Positions 45,904 through 58,045 of a stretch of DNA of 64,000 nucleotides are shown here, in pieces. Source of the stretch: Anisus vortex (lineage: Eukaryota > Mollusca > Gastropoda > Planorbidae); NCBI GenBank assembly GCA_949126835.1, contig OX421492.1:38894886-38958885 (forward strand), read 5' to 3'. The notes beneath the pieces are model-generated. The model was given only the letters and a program-made list of their open reading frames with translations. It did not search any database and had not been told where the DNA came from. The position numbers and the translations under genes are program-made. Position 1 is the stretch's first letter, and every line of letters starts with the position of its first letter.

Positions 45904-48002
45904 GATGCCCACTCAACACACAAATCTCAAACACATAATTTATATATTTAAAGGCATGTATTTAAATAATATATCTGTTTATTTAAATATCTAAGTGTAG
46001 GCTACATACATGTAATATATGGAAACTTATAATCTAAATATATAGGCCTATTGATACTATACACATATTCAATTATTTATTTACAGCATTATTGCTTATG
46101 CAGTGTTATTTATTTGATAAAACATTACTTATCAAACAGTCCAACGAGGTTAACAGTGTTAACACATTCTATTTGTCATTAAATTTCTTTCTTTTTTTTA
46201 AATTTTCTCCAAGAAATATTTAACCTTTAAATCCAGGTGATCCAAATAATCTCCCCCACAGACGAGATGAGTTCATTGATAAAGTGATATTGATTTTCTT
46301 TAATGCTGTTGTATCTACATTTTCTGTAAAAAAAAAATAATATATTTTTTACAAACAAAACTGCCCGATCCATTGCAGACATTTAGGTTGTCGAAAACGA
46401 TTTCATATTCTGAGGTTATCTTCTTTTTTTTTCTTCATGTGTCGGCTACTAAATTCTAGTTTGTTTAGTCAAATGTAAAACTAATCTAGGTCGATGGAAA
46501 TAACTCTATGGAGATGTAGCCCGAATATAACTTAAACCACCCATATTGCACTGCGTCCTTCTTCCACTGAATAAGCATGCCTTTTAGAAACAGTGTTTTA
46601 TAAAACAGTTTAGACTTTTCCATTCAGTATCTGTTTTATTCAGATTCTTTTCACTGTTTGCTCAGCAATAGTGTGACTGTGCTATACGTTGTAATATTTT
46701 GTATTGAATTTGTTGAATTTATTTGACATGGCTTGTCTTTCTCTTGTATACACTATTTGGAGGCATGCTTGATATCTCTTTGATTATAGATTTGGCTTGC
46801 CAAAGCCACAAGAAAATTCGGTATGGATCGTATGCATGATGTCATACGTCCTTACCACATTAGATCTGACCTTTTATATAATGTACCGGTTCTTAAATAT
46901 GAATAGCCGTTATTTAACTGTTACGTAGGCTGTTCTTCGACTACATGCATGTTACAGCAAGTGGTATGTATCACAATTAGTACAATCTAACGGTATCTGC
47001 TTTTTATGGAACCCGGCAGTTAAATTGTGACCAGATTCCCTGAGAAATATTGTCACTAGTGTATTAGCAGACAACAATAAATAGACGTACGCTGAACTCT
47101 TCATATATATATGTGTATTCCTGCACGCTACAACGCCACAAAAAGACCTGCGACTTACAAACTCAGAAAAAAAAACATAACTTAAATGTATTGTTTATGT
47201 TGTGAAAAATAGGATATTTTTAGGTTTTCATTTTAAAAGATACACACGCTTGCATATTCAATAGTAATATTTCTTAGTGTCAACCAGATCATTTGCTCAT
47301 GTCAAGTCAACTTCAGAACATTCAATATTTTGTTCGCTTTGCACTTTTATTATAAACACTTCCTGTATATTGTCTCGTTTATTTTCTATTTTTTATTATT
47401 TTTGTAACAGAAACAAAGATCGTCTGCTAGATCCTGACACTGTTTTTATTGACAATTTTTCTTTTAAAATAAATTTAACCTCACAACTGTTTAGCTGCTC
47501 CCTCCCCTCCATTTCATATTTGGTGATTTCGCACCATTGCATCCATGTATTTTGTTAGCAGTGGTGGGGCAATAAGGTGGGGGTCGGCATTTTCTTTAAG
47601 GAGACATATATTTTTTTTATAAACCAAGCAATTATTTTTATACGTTGTTTTGTTTTTTTAAGGTATAAGTGAAAGAAAAAGCGGCTATTCAATAGTAGTC
47701 TTGCACGTGTATAAATGAAAGGCCGTGGACAGACTCCTGACTCGTCATGTAACTCATCCCTAGCCTGGTTTCACCCAAATGACCAACCGAAATGACCCGG
47801 TCAAGTTGGCTTTGTTTTCATGACTTTCCCACAGCCTGACCAGAGTTATTTTAAAAGAAGGTTGGTTAAGGGTTAGGGTTAAGCTTTTTGGTCTAGCAGA
47901 CACACGTCTTTGGTTTTTCTAATCTGAAGGCAACCTACTATAGAGCTCTTACCGCCCCCATCACCCATCTAATCTCTCCACACCCACCAGCCCACACCAT
48001 AC
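45904..48002. other. intergenic sequence, nothing recognised
   Basis: AT-rich to mixed sequence. A short telomere-like run (GGGTTAGGGTTAAG) at 47870-47882 is too short to mean anything. No gene supported. Confidence 0.45.
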
Positions 48003-48054
48003 AGCAGTGTTTCCCAAACTGTTTTATTTCGTGACCCAGTTAATTTCACAATGG
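48003..48054 (+). mobile_element. hAT-like family C left-end fragment
   Basis: CAGTGTTTCCCAAACTG followed by TTTCGTGACCC, the same left arm as the MITE at 58940. It is cut off by the SINE that follows. Confidence 0.5.
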
Positions 48055-48300
48055 GCATTGTGGCAGAGCGGCGTACTGAAGGTTCTGGGTAGGAATCCTG
48101 GTGAAGGCTTGGGATTGGAGGGTGTCCCTTTAGTCTACCCATCTCTGATGGCATTAGTTGGGGTAAAGAAAAAACGGCCTGGCATTGTGCTGACCACACA
48201 ATCCCTTAGAATGCCTTTGCCACGGAAAATGGTGAACGCTGCCTCAACGGCTCCTCGCCCTATGGATCAATTTGCTAGGACGGGTACTTTACTTACTAGA
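48055..48300 (+). mobile_element. tRNA-derived SINE copy
   Basis: Head GTGGCAGAGCGGCGTACTGA and a mutated B box (GGGTAGGAATCCTGG), then the body words GGGATTGGAGGGTGTCCCTT, GGCATTAGTTGGGGTAAAG and GGTGAACGCTGCCTC. Same order as 29172 and 54757. Confidence 0.8.
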
Positions 48301-48579
48301 TAGAAGACTGTTTTAGGTATGAACTCCTAGACTAGCACAGAGCAACGGTCAATTTGATTGACACCCATATTATCTTTTCATATAGAGTATGAGTCTAGCG
48401 GTTTCAGCCCATTAACACAAGTAGGCCTACTTATTGTAAAGGGTGAAGCTATGATAGAATCTAGCTACACCTCCCCACCCCCACACACTAACCCTCCCCC
48501 CCCCCACACACACACCGGTCACATCGCATCTGGCTATCTATTGATATAAACATTGTGTGTTTTTAAATAACGCCTTGCA

Positions 48580-49000
48580 GACAAGAGAAGTGGTTAACAA
48601 ACTAAGACGTGGTCAATAAGCGTCCCAATAAGTGGCCGAGAGGCGAACAATAAAATTACATAAATAAAGGTCCAAGAAACGTTCAACAGGTGGTCAATAG
48701 AAGGCCAACACATTATCAATAAAGATAACAACAAGCTGTGAGAAAATGTCCAAGACGTAGTCTTTTAAGGTCCGTCGGAAAAGGGACCAAAAAGTGGTAA
48801 ATAAAATTCCAACAAGTTGTCAAACAAGTGGTTAATATAAGTCCAACAAATGGTCCAACAAGTGGCTAATAACTTCACAATAAAAGTCCAACAAATGGTC
48901 CATAAAAATTCAACATTTTGGTAAACACGCTGTCAACAAAGTAAATGAAATAATAAAAAAAATCTAACAATTGGTAAGCCAACAAGCGGCCAACTAATAA
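48580..49000. repeat. degenerate tandem repeat of about 20 bp
   Basis: Recurring words GTCCAACAAGTGGT, CAACAAATGGTCC and GTGGTCAATAA in loose tandem over 400 bp. Old and diverged. Confidence 0.6.
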
Positions 49001-50024
49001 ATCTTTTTTTTTCATAGAAAATGCTACAAAAAATAATCTATTTCCGGAAGTTGACCTAGTTTTGGTCACCAGACCTGGTGTGGGTGTCTATAGACTATCT
49101 TATTTGGGGACCAACAGGTCAGTGACCGTGCGTTGCTTATTAATCCCGACGCTACTGAACTGAAGTATTAATATTCTGATTAACTTCCTGCCATGCGGGA
49201 CATAAGCTTATCCAATCTAGACTCCCAAACATCGAGATTTAAAGTACAAAACCATACTGCCTACCTACCAACTACTAGTTTTTGGAGACAGCAGAACGTC
49301 AGCAACGGCGATGAAGAGATGAAAAAAAAACTACGTTATTACATGCTGACAAACTGTTCAAGAGAGAATCGAACTCACTGCCCCGCAAACTGCTAGGAAG
49401 AGTTCAGTAGATGTAGCAAGAGATTAGAACCCCAAAATAAAACGCCTGTTTGAATCAGTAAAAATTCTAGCTTTATTGTCAAGACGCAAAAGATTGTATC
49501 CTCCCGTCACCCCTCCATTCCCACTCCCCACCCCCAACAGCAGTTTCGGGTTCGTCACACCCCTTTCCCCCCCCCCCCCCCCCCCACATATCCCGTGTTT
49601 TTCATAACACATTCCCTTAATATAATGGATTGTCTGTCAGAGTCGGAAGTATAGATTTATTCCTTGGTTTAATTGCATTATTAGTTTTATTCTCCGCATC
49701 TGAACTCTGTAGGACGAAACTAACAGTAGGGAAGAGCGCGCCAGTTTGTCTTGTAATATTATGCGGCAGAAAACAACAACATCATTTCGTGGTAGTGGAT
49801 GACTTTTTTCACGGACACTAGCACTTGACCTGTATTTGGTGGTATAAATACAACTAATTCACTCCCCCCCCCCTTCCCCGCACACATTTTAAGCTTAACT
49901 TTCAATCAATCTACGACGTTCTGATATGTAGATATCGTTTTACAGTGATTAAATACGACAGTGGTCGTATCAAAATATCATATCTTATTTTATACTTTTG
50001 AATATAATATGGGCTAGATATATA
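49001..50024. other. intergenic sequence with long C-runs
   Basis: A C-run of about 18-20 lies at about 49567-49587 and another at 49865-49874. No gene recognised. Confidence 0.45.
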
Positions 50025-51075
50025 ATATATGTGTGTGTGTGAATAAGCGGGTGTCTGTTATTGTGTGTGTGAATAAGTGGATGTCAGTATGTTTTTGCGT
50101 GTGTATGTGTGTGTGTGAATAAGCAGGTATCTGTATGTTATTGTGTGTGTGTGTGAATAAGCAGGTATCTGTATGTTATTATGTGTGTGTGAATAAGCGG
50201 GTATCTGTATGTTATTGTGTGTGTGTGAATAAGCAGGTATCTGTATGTTATTATGTGTGTGTGAATAAGCGGGTATCTGTATGTTATTGTGTGTGTGTGT
50301 GTGAATAAGCAGGTATCTGTATGTTATTATGTGTGTGTGAATAAGCGGGTATCTGTATGTTATTGTGTGTGTGTGAATAAGCAGGTATCTGTATGTTTTT
50401 ATGTGTGTGTGAATAAGCGGGTATCTGTATGTTATTGTGTGTGTGTGTGTGAATAAGCAGGTATCTGTATGTTATTATGTGTGTGTGTGTGAATAAGCAG
50501 GTATCTGTATGTTATTATGTGTGTGTGAATAAGCGGGTATCTGTATGTTATTGTGTGTGTGTGAATAAGCAGGTATCTGTATGTTATTATGTGTGTGTGT
50601 GTGTGTGAATAAGCAGGTATCTGTATGTTATTATGTGTGTGTGAATAAGCGGGTATCTGTATGTTATTGTGTGTGTGTGAATAAGCAGGTATCTGTATGT
50701 TATTATGTGTGTGTGTGTGTGTGAATAAGCAGGTATCTGTATGTTATTATGTGTGTGTGAATAAGCGGGTATCTGTATGTTATTATGTGTGTGTGAATAA
50801 GCGGGTATCTGTATGTTATTGTGTGTGTGTGTGTGTGTGAATAAGCAGGTATCTGTATGTTATTATGTGTGTGTGAATAAGCGGGTATCTGTATGTTATT
50901 ATGTGTGTGTGTGTGTGTGAATAAGCAGGTATCTGTATGTTATTATGTGTGTGTGAATAAGCGGGTATCTGTATGTTATTGTGTGTGTTTGTGTGAATGA
51001 GCGGGTGTCTGTATGTTATTGTGTGTAAGTGAATGAGCGGGTATCTGTATGTTATTGTGTGCGTGTGTGTGTGCT
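50025..51075. repeat. minisatellite of 33-45 bp units with (GT)n, 27 copies
   Basis: Each unit is a (GT)n run, then GAATAAGCAGGTATCTGTAT or GAATAAGCGGGTATCTGTAT, then GTTATT. I count 27 GAATAAG/GAATGAG cores. The two core versions (CAGG, CGGG) often alternate, so the array has a partly dimeric structure, and the GT length varies. Confidence 0.95.
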
Positions 51076-52770
51076 ATTGAACAAATATCTGATACTCAAT
51101 AAATGTGCTGCCTGGAAGCATCTCACGTCAATGATTACACATCCGATGGTTTGTCTCGACCTTGACCAATCAGGCTTACCATGACCTTTGACACATTGAA
51201 CTGGAATGGCGATGGGCCATTTAGCTGTCGAAAGACAAAAAGCCTAAGAGAAAAAAAAAAAGACAAATATTGCTTTCCAGTGTGAATATTTATGTGTAGT
51301 TTAATCTCGTCAGTTGTAAGGGGAGATTTAGCCTTGAGATGAAGCCAAGCGTGCAGGCTAGACCACAACCATGGCTGTTAGCTAGCCTACATAATAGCAT
51401 TGTAGAGGTTTAAATATTATATTAATGGGTTATTAAATAATATTCATTTTGATGTTAAGTACGTAAGCAATAAAGAATTTGTTGAATCAGCTAAAATGAA
51501 CCATAAAAACAATAATTATTATATTATTAGTATTTTGAGGATTTTTTGTAATGAAAATGAGATCGAGATAAACATAAACAAATACGGTAAACATTCAACA
51601 ACCAAGGGACAGATACTTAGCGAAATTAGCTATTTATAAACTTAACCCTCCCTCATTTCCACGGGTTTATTTCACATGTCAATAAGTATCTTAGATGTCC
51701 ACTGTGTAATCATTCAAGGGGTTATAAACTAGACTCTTCTAAGTATCACACATATTATTATTGTGACATTATTTGCATTATCGGGTATAGATCTACACCG
51801 GAGATATATTTCTGTGCCTAGTTTGTGGCTTCTTTGTCAATGTTTTGTGAACTAGCTGAACATATGGCTTTGATCCAATGTAATATATATGTGTTTGTGT
51901 ATATACATACATACTTGGAATTTCATTTCTCATTTACATGTCAATAATTGGTATCTGTCTTTGAAGACTATATCCAGAACAGAATCAGGGAATTCTTCAT
52001 GCATGGCATAAAAGGCGCGCTGATTTACCCAACTAGCAAGATAAAAATAGTGTGCGAAAGTTCAAGATCAAGAATGAGATAGAAACTTAAGCGTCATCAT
52101 ACCGTTAAGCAATAATCGCCTGTGCAGAACGTTCAGAGGTCCAGATATATTTCATCTAACAACTAGAAGTCATAACCATAACAGATAAAGGCGGATAACA
52201 TCTTAAACCCCACCAAGATCCGTCACCCTCATTGCTTGTGTGAAATAGCAAGCATAATACTTCTGTTATGTATTTTTATATCTTGCTATACATGCATCGA
52301 AGAATAGGTATGACATGTATGATATTAAAGAGCGTTTATCGGGTGTATTAGTTATCAAGTAGCATGATGCGTTCACCAGAAGCCATGCAACATGCACATG
52401 TGTCAAAAAGTGTACCAAAGACATCTATTAGCTCACAGAAATACTGCTTGAAAATACATCTGTAAAAAAAGAAATTTTTGTCTCAGAAAACGTCCTTCGT
52501 TCTTTCGTAATCGAGGGTTTGATTAAAATGAAACGATGCTATAACGATGAGATACTGCTGATTTAACGATTTAATAACAATAATATAACGATAATAAATG
52601 ATCCTGGTAAAAAAAAAATTATGATGTTGTGTAGACATAATAATATATTATTGTTGAAAACTGTACTTATAGTTTTAAATAATGAATCTACATATAGTAG
52701 GAAGCAGTTAATACATCCTATCTTGATAACTAAAGAAGATGTTAAACTAATCTTCACTCTTTGACAAAGA
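51076..52770. other. intergenic sequence, nothing recognised
   Basis: AT-rich; no supported gene or repeat. Confidence 0.45.
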
Positions 52771-53073
52771 TGACACCATGATTAATGACATCAGGATTAA
52801 TGACTTCACGATTAATGACATCATTATTAATGGCATCATGATTAATGACATCATGATTAATGACATCATGATTAATGACATCATGATTAATGATATCATG
52901 ATTAATGACATCACGATTAATGGCATCTTGATTAATGACATCATTATTAATGACACCACGATTAATGACATCATGATTAATGACACCATGATTAATGACA
53001 TCATGATTAATGAAATCATGATTAATGAAATCATGATTAATGACTTCTAGATTAATGACATCTAGATTAATGA
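52771..53073. repeat. 15-bp minisatellite, about 20 copies
   Basis: Unit ATTAATGACATCATG with small variants (ACACC, CTTCA, CTAGA). Stop-free in several frames on both strands, giving repetitive ORFs that are not genes. Confidence 0.97.
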
Positions 53074-53225
53074 GGAAGTAGTAACATGGCACGTTGACCG
53101 CTGGTCAATGTTTACTTTTATCCTGAAAAGTTGAAAATATGTAACAGCTTGGCGAATATCTTTCTTCTCTCCCTTTCACTTGATATTTACCTCCAACTAC
53201 CAATCTACATCATATTATTATGATG

Positions 53226-53556
53226 TGAGCTCAGTGGGGAGGAAGCAATGAGGGCAGCGTTCCCGCCTCAACCCCGCCTTAGTGCCTGGATGCCCATAGT
53301 TATAGTATGGGATTCGTGCTACCGGGCGACATTGCAGGTATACGGGCGAGCCACCACGATAATGATCCGAGGGGGAATTCTGCAGTGGGAGAAAATAGTG
53401 CATGTTGCTGTGGAAACCGTACCCTAAGTTACACGGCATGGGGTGGCAGGTTCCCGGACAGGACCTTGGTGTGCCCCGACCCCCCCCCCCCCGGTTCACT
53501 CCTGAACATCGTTACGTCCTGAGCATAACGACCGGAAGGCTCCTCCATTTTTTTTA
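53226..53556 (+). repeat. GC-rich dispersed repeat, copy 2 (SINE-like)
   Basis: Forward-orientation partner of 30891-31205. Starts near CTCAGTGGGGAGGAAGC, ends near CGACCGGAAGGC. A C-run at about 53480 interrupts it. The A-box-like GCTCAGTGG and B-box-like GGGATTCGTGCTACC support a Pol III retroposon, but no tail poly-A was seen. Confidence 0.8.
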
Positions 53557-53569
53557 AAGTCAATTATAG

Positions 53570-53715
53570 TATAGTGGGTAGCCGACACTAGACTAGTGTG
53601 AGGGAATGTTGTACAGTTTTCTGTGCATTGTGCTGGCCAGATAGTGCTTTTATGTGCTTTAGCAACGGTATTTGGTAAATGGTGCTTCCCTAGAACTATG
53701 AACCAACACGTTCAC
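53570..53715 (+). mobile_element. degraded SINE body
   Basis: Words GCATTGTGCTGGCCAGA and GGTAAATGGTGCTTCCC resemble the body of the 29172/54757 SINE family; head missing. Confidence 0.35.
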
Positions 53716-54756
53716 TATAAGGAATACTTCACCTCTTTACATAATTATTTATGAGTCATTTTGTTCTATCCTCTCTTTCTTCTTTCAGTCGCAGCTTTTG
53801 ATTTGGAATTAAATGTACATGTAGCTTATTTTTTATCGTTAAAAAATGTTAAAAACTTGATTATTTTTTTCTGCTATAATTTGCTCGCTTATAAGGGTAA
53901 TAGTGATTTTCGGCATACATCTTATAAAATCACTAACACTGTATTATTATTTATAAACTCAGAGGCACACAGATAGGTCAGCATATAATAAATATGAACA
54001 TCTCAGTAAATTGGTGGTCATTCTTTTTTTACCATGAATGTAAATGTTATAACTAGTACCAACTTTCCCTTCTATATATACACGCAGACGAACATATTCC
54101 CTGCCCCTCCCCCTAATGTGACGTTTTCATTCCCTCCTTTCCCTACATTGCCCTATAATTTGCCAAAAGTTTTCTTTTGACACTGTTCTTTATTTGCTTA
54201 TCTGTGTCAAGATGGCGATCAATAGAGCAGAGGCTTACTCCAAGTTACAGCAATCATTTCCGGATTTTGCTCAGCGATCCCATTCGTTATTGGTTGCCGC
54301 CCCTTGCTATTCTTAGCAGGAATCATTTTTTGTAATCTTTATTTTTTAACAAATTATTATTTTTATTATTTTATTGATATGTTTTTTTAGAATGGAGTCA
54401 ATTTATCAATTTCATACGTATGGATTGATTTAATTTCGGGTACTTTTTTGTTTACATTGATCTCATTGTCAGACACATAGTTCTGTATCCCTGGTTCATT
54501 TTACATAGCGAACTTAAAAAAAAATTAATTCAGATAAGTAACTTTAGTGGTGTACTTTTAACATGGACTCAATCTTCAGACAAAGACATACTTTGATTTC
54601 CTTTTGTGTTTGTATGTATGTGTGTGAATGTGTCTGTCAGTGTGTTTTGTTCTTGAATTAAATTTATACAATCTGATTAATATGATTATTGTTTTAAACC
54701 AAGCCTGAAATATTTAAAAAAATCTAAACGTACATTTTGTTCCAGTACAATTCATC

Positions 54757-55112
54757 ATGGAGCACGGTGGACGTTCGGCTGGAGTACCGAAGGTCTTGGG
54801 TTCGAATCCTGGTGAAGGCTAATATTTGTTCCCTGGCTGGAGGGTGTCCCTGAGTCTACATAGTTCTGATGGGTACCTGACATTAGTTGGGGTAAAGTAA
54901 AGGCGGCTGGGCATTGTGTTGGCCACACAATCACCTAGTATGTCCCTGAGTCTACCCAGCTCTGATGGGTACTTGACATTAGTTGGGGTAAAGTAAAGAC
55001 GGCTGGGCATTGTGTTGGCCACACATCCTCTAGTATGCGTGGCCTCAGAAACTGGTGAACGCTGCTTCATCGGCCATATGGATCAATTTGGTCCGACGGG
55101 ATACTTTACTTT
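54757..55112 (+). mobile_element. tRNA-derived SINE copy with internal tandem duplication
   Basis: Head with GGTGGACGTTCGGCTGG and a perfect B box GGTTCGAATCC at 54799-54809. The body segment GTCCCTGAGTCTAC...GGCCACACA occurs twice in tandem (about 54847-54930 and 54941-55026), followed by GTGAACGCTGCTTCATCGG and a T-rich end. It is the best copy of the family in the window. Confidence 0.88.
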
Positions 55113-56682
55113 TTTATTCACAATCTACCTTGAGGCTTAATGGCTAGATGATTGGATGCATAGTATTTAAAAAAATTGAATGTTTTATTTAGCAGGTAAT
55201 TTTAAAGATAGATCTATTCTATACTCACTCAGTTGGTCAGTGTTTTGACATGTAAAATATACTAATACGGGTCCTTAAAGTATGTAATTAAAAATTTTTT
55301 TTAAATAAAAGATATCAAAGTGATAAAAAAAATTGTAAGATATGTTAAATAAGATAGAGTCTATATCTGATTGATTGCTCGCATAAAACTATTTCAAGTT
55401 TTCTCAAAATATGTCATTAGTGAGTTGTTGTTTTTAAAATAATATGTTATTTGATTAATGGATCAAAGCTATATTATAATACGTGCAAATAATGGCACTC
55501 TTAACAAATCGTATACACTATTATATATTTAAATCTAAAAATAAAGTCTACATTGTATATTTTACCCTTTAAATTAAGCATTCCATTTTCATTGAAAGAG
55601 ACGTAGCTTTGCTCTTTATACAATTGATTCAAATGTTATGTAAGCACAAATTATGACTCAAGCGTAATATAAAATTAAAAGTCATTTCTTCCTTTCATTC
55701 TGTGTTCAGTTTAATGTACAGAATAGAACTAGTAAAAAAAAAAGACTCACTAGTTGCCAGTACAGAGATTCAACATTCTGTGTTTAAATTGAGCATATTT
55801 TTTTAAGTCACGGCTAATTAATGAGCCAAATACAGGTGTATACACAAAATAATAATAGAAAAAATATGTTCCGCTAAGTTTAGCTTACATTACAACTCAG
55901 CATGGGGAGATAACTCAACATCAGACTATCTTCTAGACATGCGTGCTGGGCTACAAAAAATGACCCTTCCATTTGAGAAGATACATAAGCCAACTTATCT
56001 TACGGTGCAGCTAAACAAGATTTGATTTAATCAGCAGGCGCAAGCATAGAAGCTAATAGATATTCTTATAACCTTTTTTTCTTTCGCTTTTTAAAAAAAT
56101 GTATATATGAAAAACAAATCGTTTTATTTGATAATAACCACAACACACGGTTTTCTCTCAAATAACGTCTTATATATCTGATATTTATTACTAGTTTATT
56201 ATTACTTCATCGGATTGTAACAGTTTCCATTTTTTTCTTGCACATTGTGTTAGATTTCATCAGCACGTAGTTCCCTTCACTAGGTGATTCACTAAGTAAG
56301 TAAAGACTAAGCTGTTTACAATATTTCCGTAGCCACGGCATAATAGGAGATTGCGTGGTCAGAAATATGTCCAGACGCTTTTACTTTGCCCTATATATTG
56401 TCAGGTACTTGTGGGAGATGGATAGACTTAGAGACACAGGCTTCTCTATATAAAGCTTATAGTAGCCTAAAAAGACTTTATTAAAGCTAAGCTTAAAGTC
56501 GTGGATGGTAGATCGATACGATTTAGACTGTAAATGAGTTTCGGTTTCTTTTTATCTTTTCTTCTGACATCAATAAAGAAATAACTGAATGAAATTCATT
56601 ATTAATTTATTCACTTTAAGTTATTAGCATTTATTAGTTTACTGGTAATTTTTTTTCCCATTGACACACTGCATGTTTTAAG
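55113..56682. other. intergenic sequence; degraded SINE at 56290-56425
   Basis: AT-rich. At 56290-56425, on the minus strand, the words GCCACGGCATAATAGG and TCAGGTACTTGTGGGAG suggest an old SINE body. No gene recognised. Confidence 0.4.
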
Positions 56683-56930
56683 TCACCCAGATATCATTTG
56701 GATATACTCTAGATTTCACCCACACATTATCTAGATATCACACATACATCATCGAGATATCACCCAGACATCATCGAGATTTCACCCAGACATCATCGAG
56801 ATATCACCCAGACATCATCGAGATATCACCCAGACATCATCGAGATTTCACCCAGACATCATCGAGATATCACCCAGACATCATCAATATTTCACCCAGA
56901 CATCATCGAGATTTCATCAAGACATTGCAG
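56683..56930. repeat. 22-bp minisatellite, about 10 copies
   Basis: Unit ATCATCGAGATATCACCCAG plus AC, with ATTTC/ATATC variants; copies become more diverged at both edges. Confidence 0.93.
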
Positions 56931-57544
56931 TTCTATCAATTGCCCGACATTCAACATGAATTGTCAGTTTCCTTACTGAAGCGACTCTATGACCAGTATT
57001 GAATAATGATTGCTCACTTTACTATGTTTGTTACATAAAACAATAAATTAAGAATATCTCTTGTTACATGCATTTATTGTCATTTGAGACTAGATATATT
57101 TTGCTGATACATTTTATACAAACAAAAGTAAGATACGAAAATATATTTTTTTACAAAACAAACCTGGCAGGATTAAAACATAATAAGCGATTATTACTGA
57201 TATTTATAACTACATTCCAGTGCCCTTGGTAAACTTGCGCAGCTAAATAACGTCGTTAAAATTAGATCTATTTAAATTCTATAAATAGTTAAAAGAAACA
57301 AAGAAAACATTTCGTGTCAATTTTCTTGATATATTTAACATATAAACCTTGCATTAGCTCGCTTCCATCAGAGAGGCATAGAAGTATCTTTATTTTATGC
57401 AAACCGTTCAACCAACGATATTCAATGTGTGTTCCCTTACATATATAGTATATTTGACTTATAAATCTTACATTCGATTTTATTTTCAGAAAGACAACAA
57501 TGTAGATTAAAGGAAACAGAAGAGGTCAACTGTCCGGCTTTTAT

Positions 57545-57600
57545 AGTTAGCCAATGAGCAATGAGATAAAAATAGAGTCCGCCATATTGACCAGTTCATT
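57545..57600 (+). promoter_or_regulatory. possible core promoter of the receptor gene
   Basis: A CCAAT box (57551-57555) and a TATA-like GATAAAAATAG (57565-57575) lie 470-500 bp upstream of the receptor ATG, in otherwise non-repetitive sequence, followed by CCGCCATATTG. Spacing between the two boxes is short, and no transcript data are available. Suggestive only. Confidence 0.25.
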
Positions 57601-57978
57601 GCTTCGGATGCTATTTTTTCACTGTCACGCACAGCAACACTAATTGCAATTTACACTGACAGTGACTAGACCTGAGTGTCCACTACTGTGTTCCAGTGAC
57701 TCTGATAAAATAGAATTTAGAAATATAAATGACGTTCCCGCGTCTAATTTATAAACCTAGAATTTAGCTTCGTTTTGAGAAGAAAAAAAACATAGCGGTA
57801 ATTGGCATGATATATTCGTCAAACGTTAAGGGGGTTGTTATCATTATCACTTTTGTTTCTTTCTTTGATAAAAACAAATCATTTGTAATGGATTGAAAGC
57901 GAATTACGCTAATGGGATAAATAGCATTATTATTAAAATAGGCAAAAAGTCATTTTAATTTGAAAGGAAAACTAAATT

Positions 57979-57999
57979 ATGCATCACCGATGTGATTAA
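57979..57999 (+). promoter_or_regulatory. short upstream ORF before the receptor start
   Basis: ATG at 57979 with A at -3 opens a six-codon frame ending in TAA at 57997-57999, 46 bases before the receptor ATG. If it lies in the mRNA leader it could dampen translation of the receptor. The leader limits are not known. Confidence 0.4.
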
Positions 58000-58045
58000 A
58001 AAGCACAGAAAGTTAGTCCAGACACAGCTACGCACCATTAAAAGC

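Noticed and set aside
47869..47884. Telomere-like repeat GGGTTAGGGTTAAG
   Set aside because: Two units only, in the middle of unique sequence; chance or trivial remnant.
51135..51368. 77-codon minus ORF containing a HTGKQ word like a zinc-finger linker
   Set aside because: No Cys2His2 pattern around it; chance similarity.
52747..53092. Repetitive ORFs of the INDIM and NHDVI type
   Set aside because: They arise from the 15-bp array in all frames.
57992..58045. Upstream extension of the receptor frame from a GTG codon
   Set aside because: Eukaryotic initiation uses ATG; the ATG at 58046 has a strong context.
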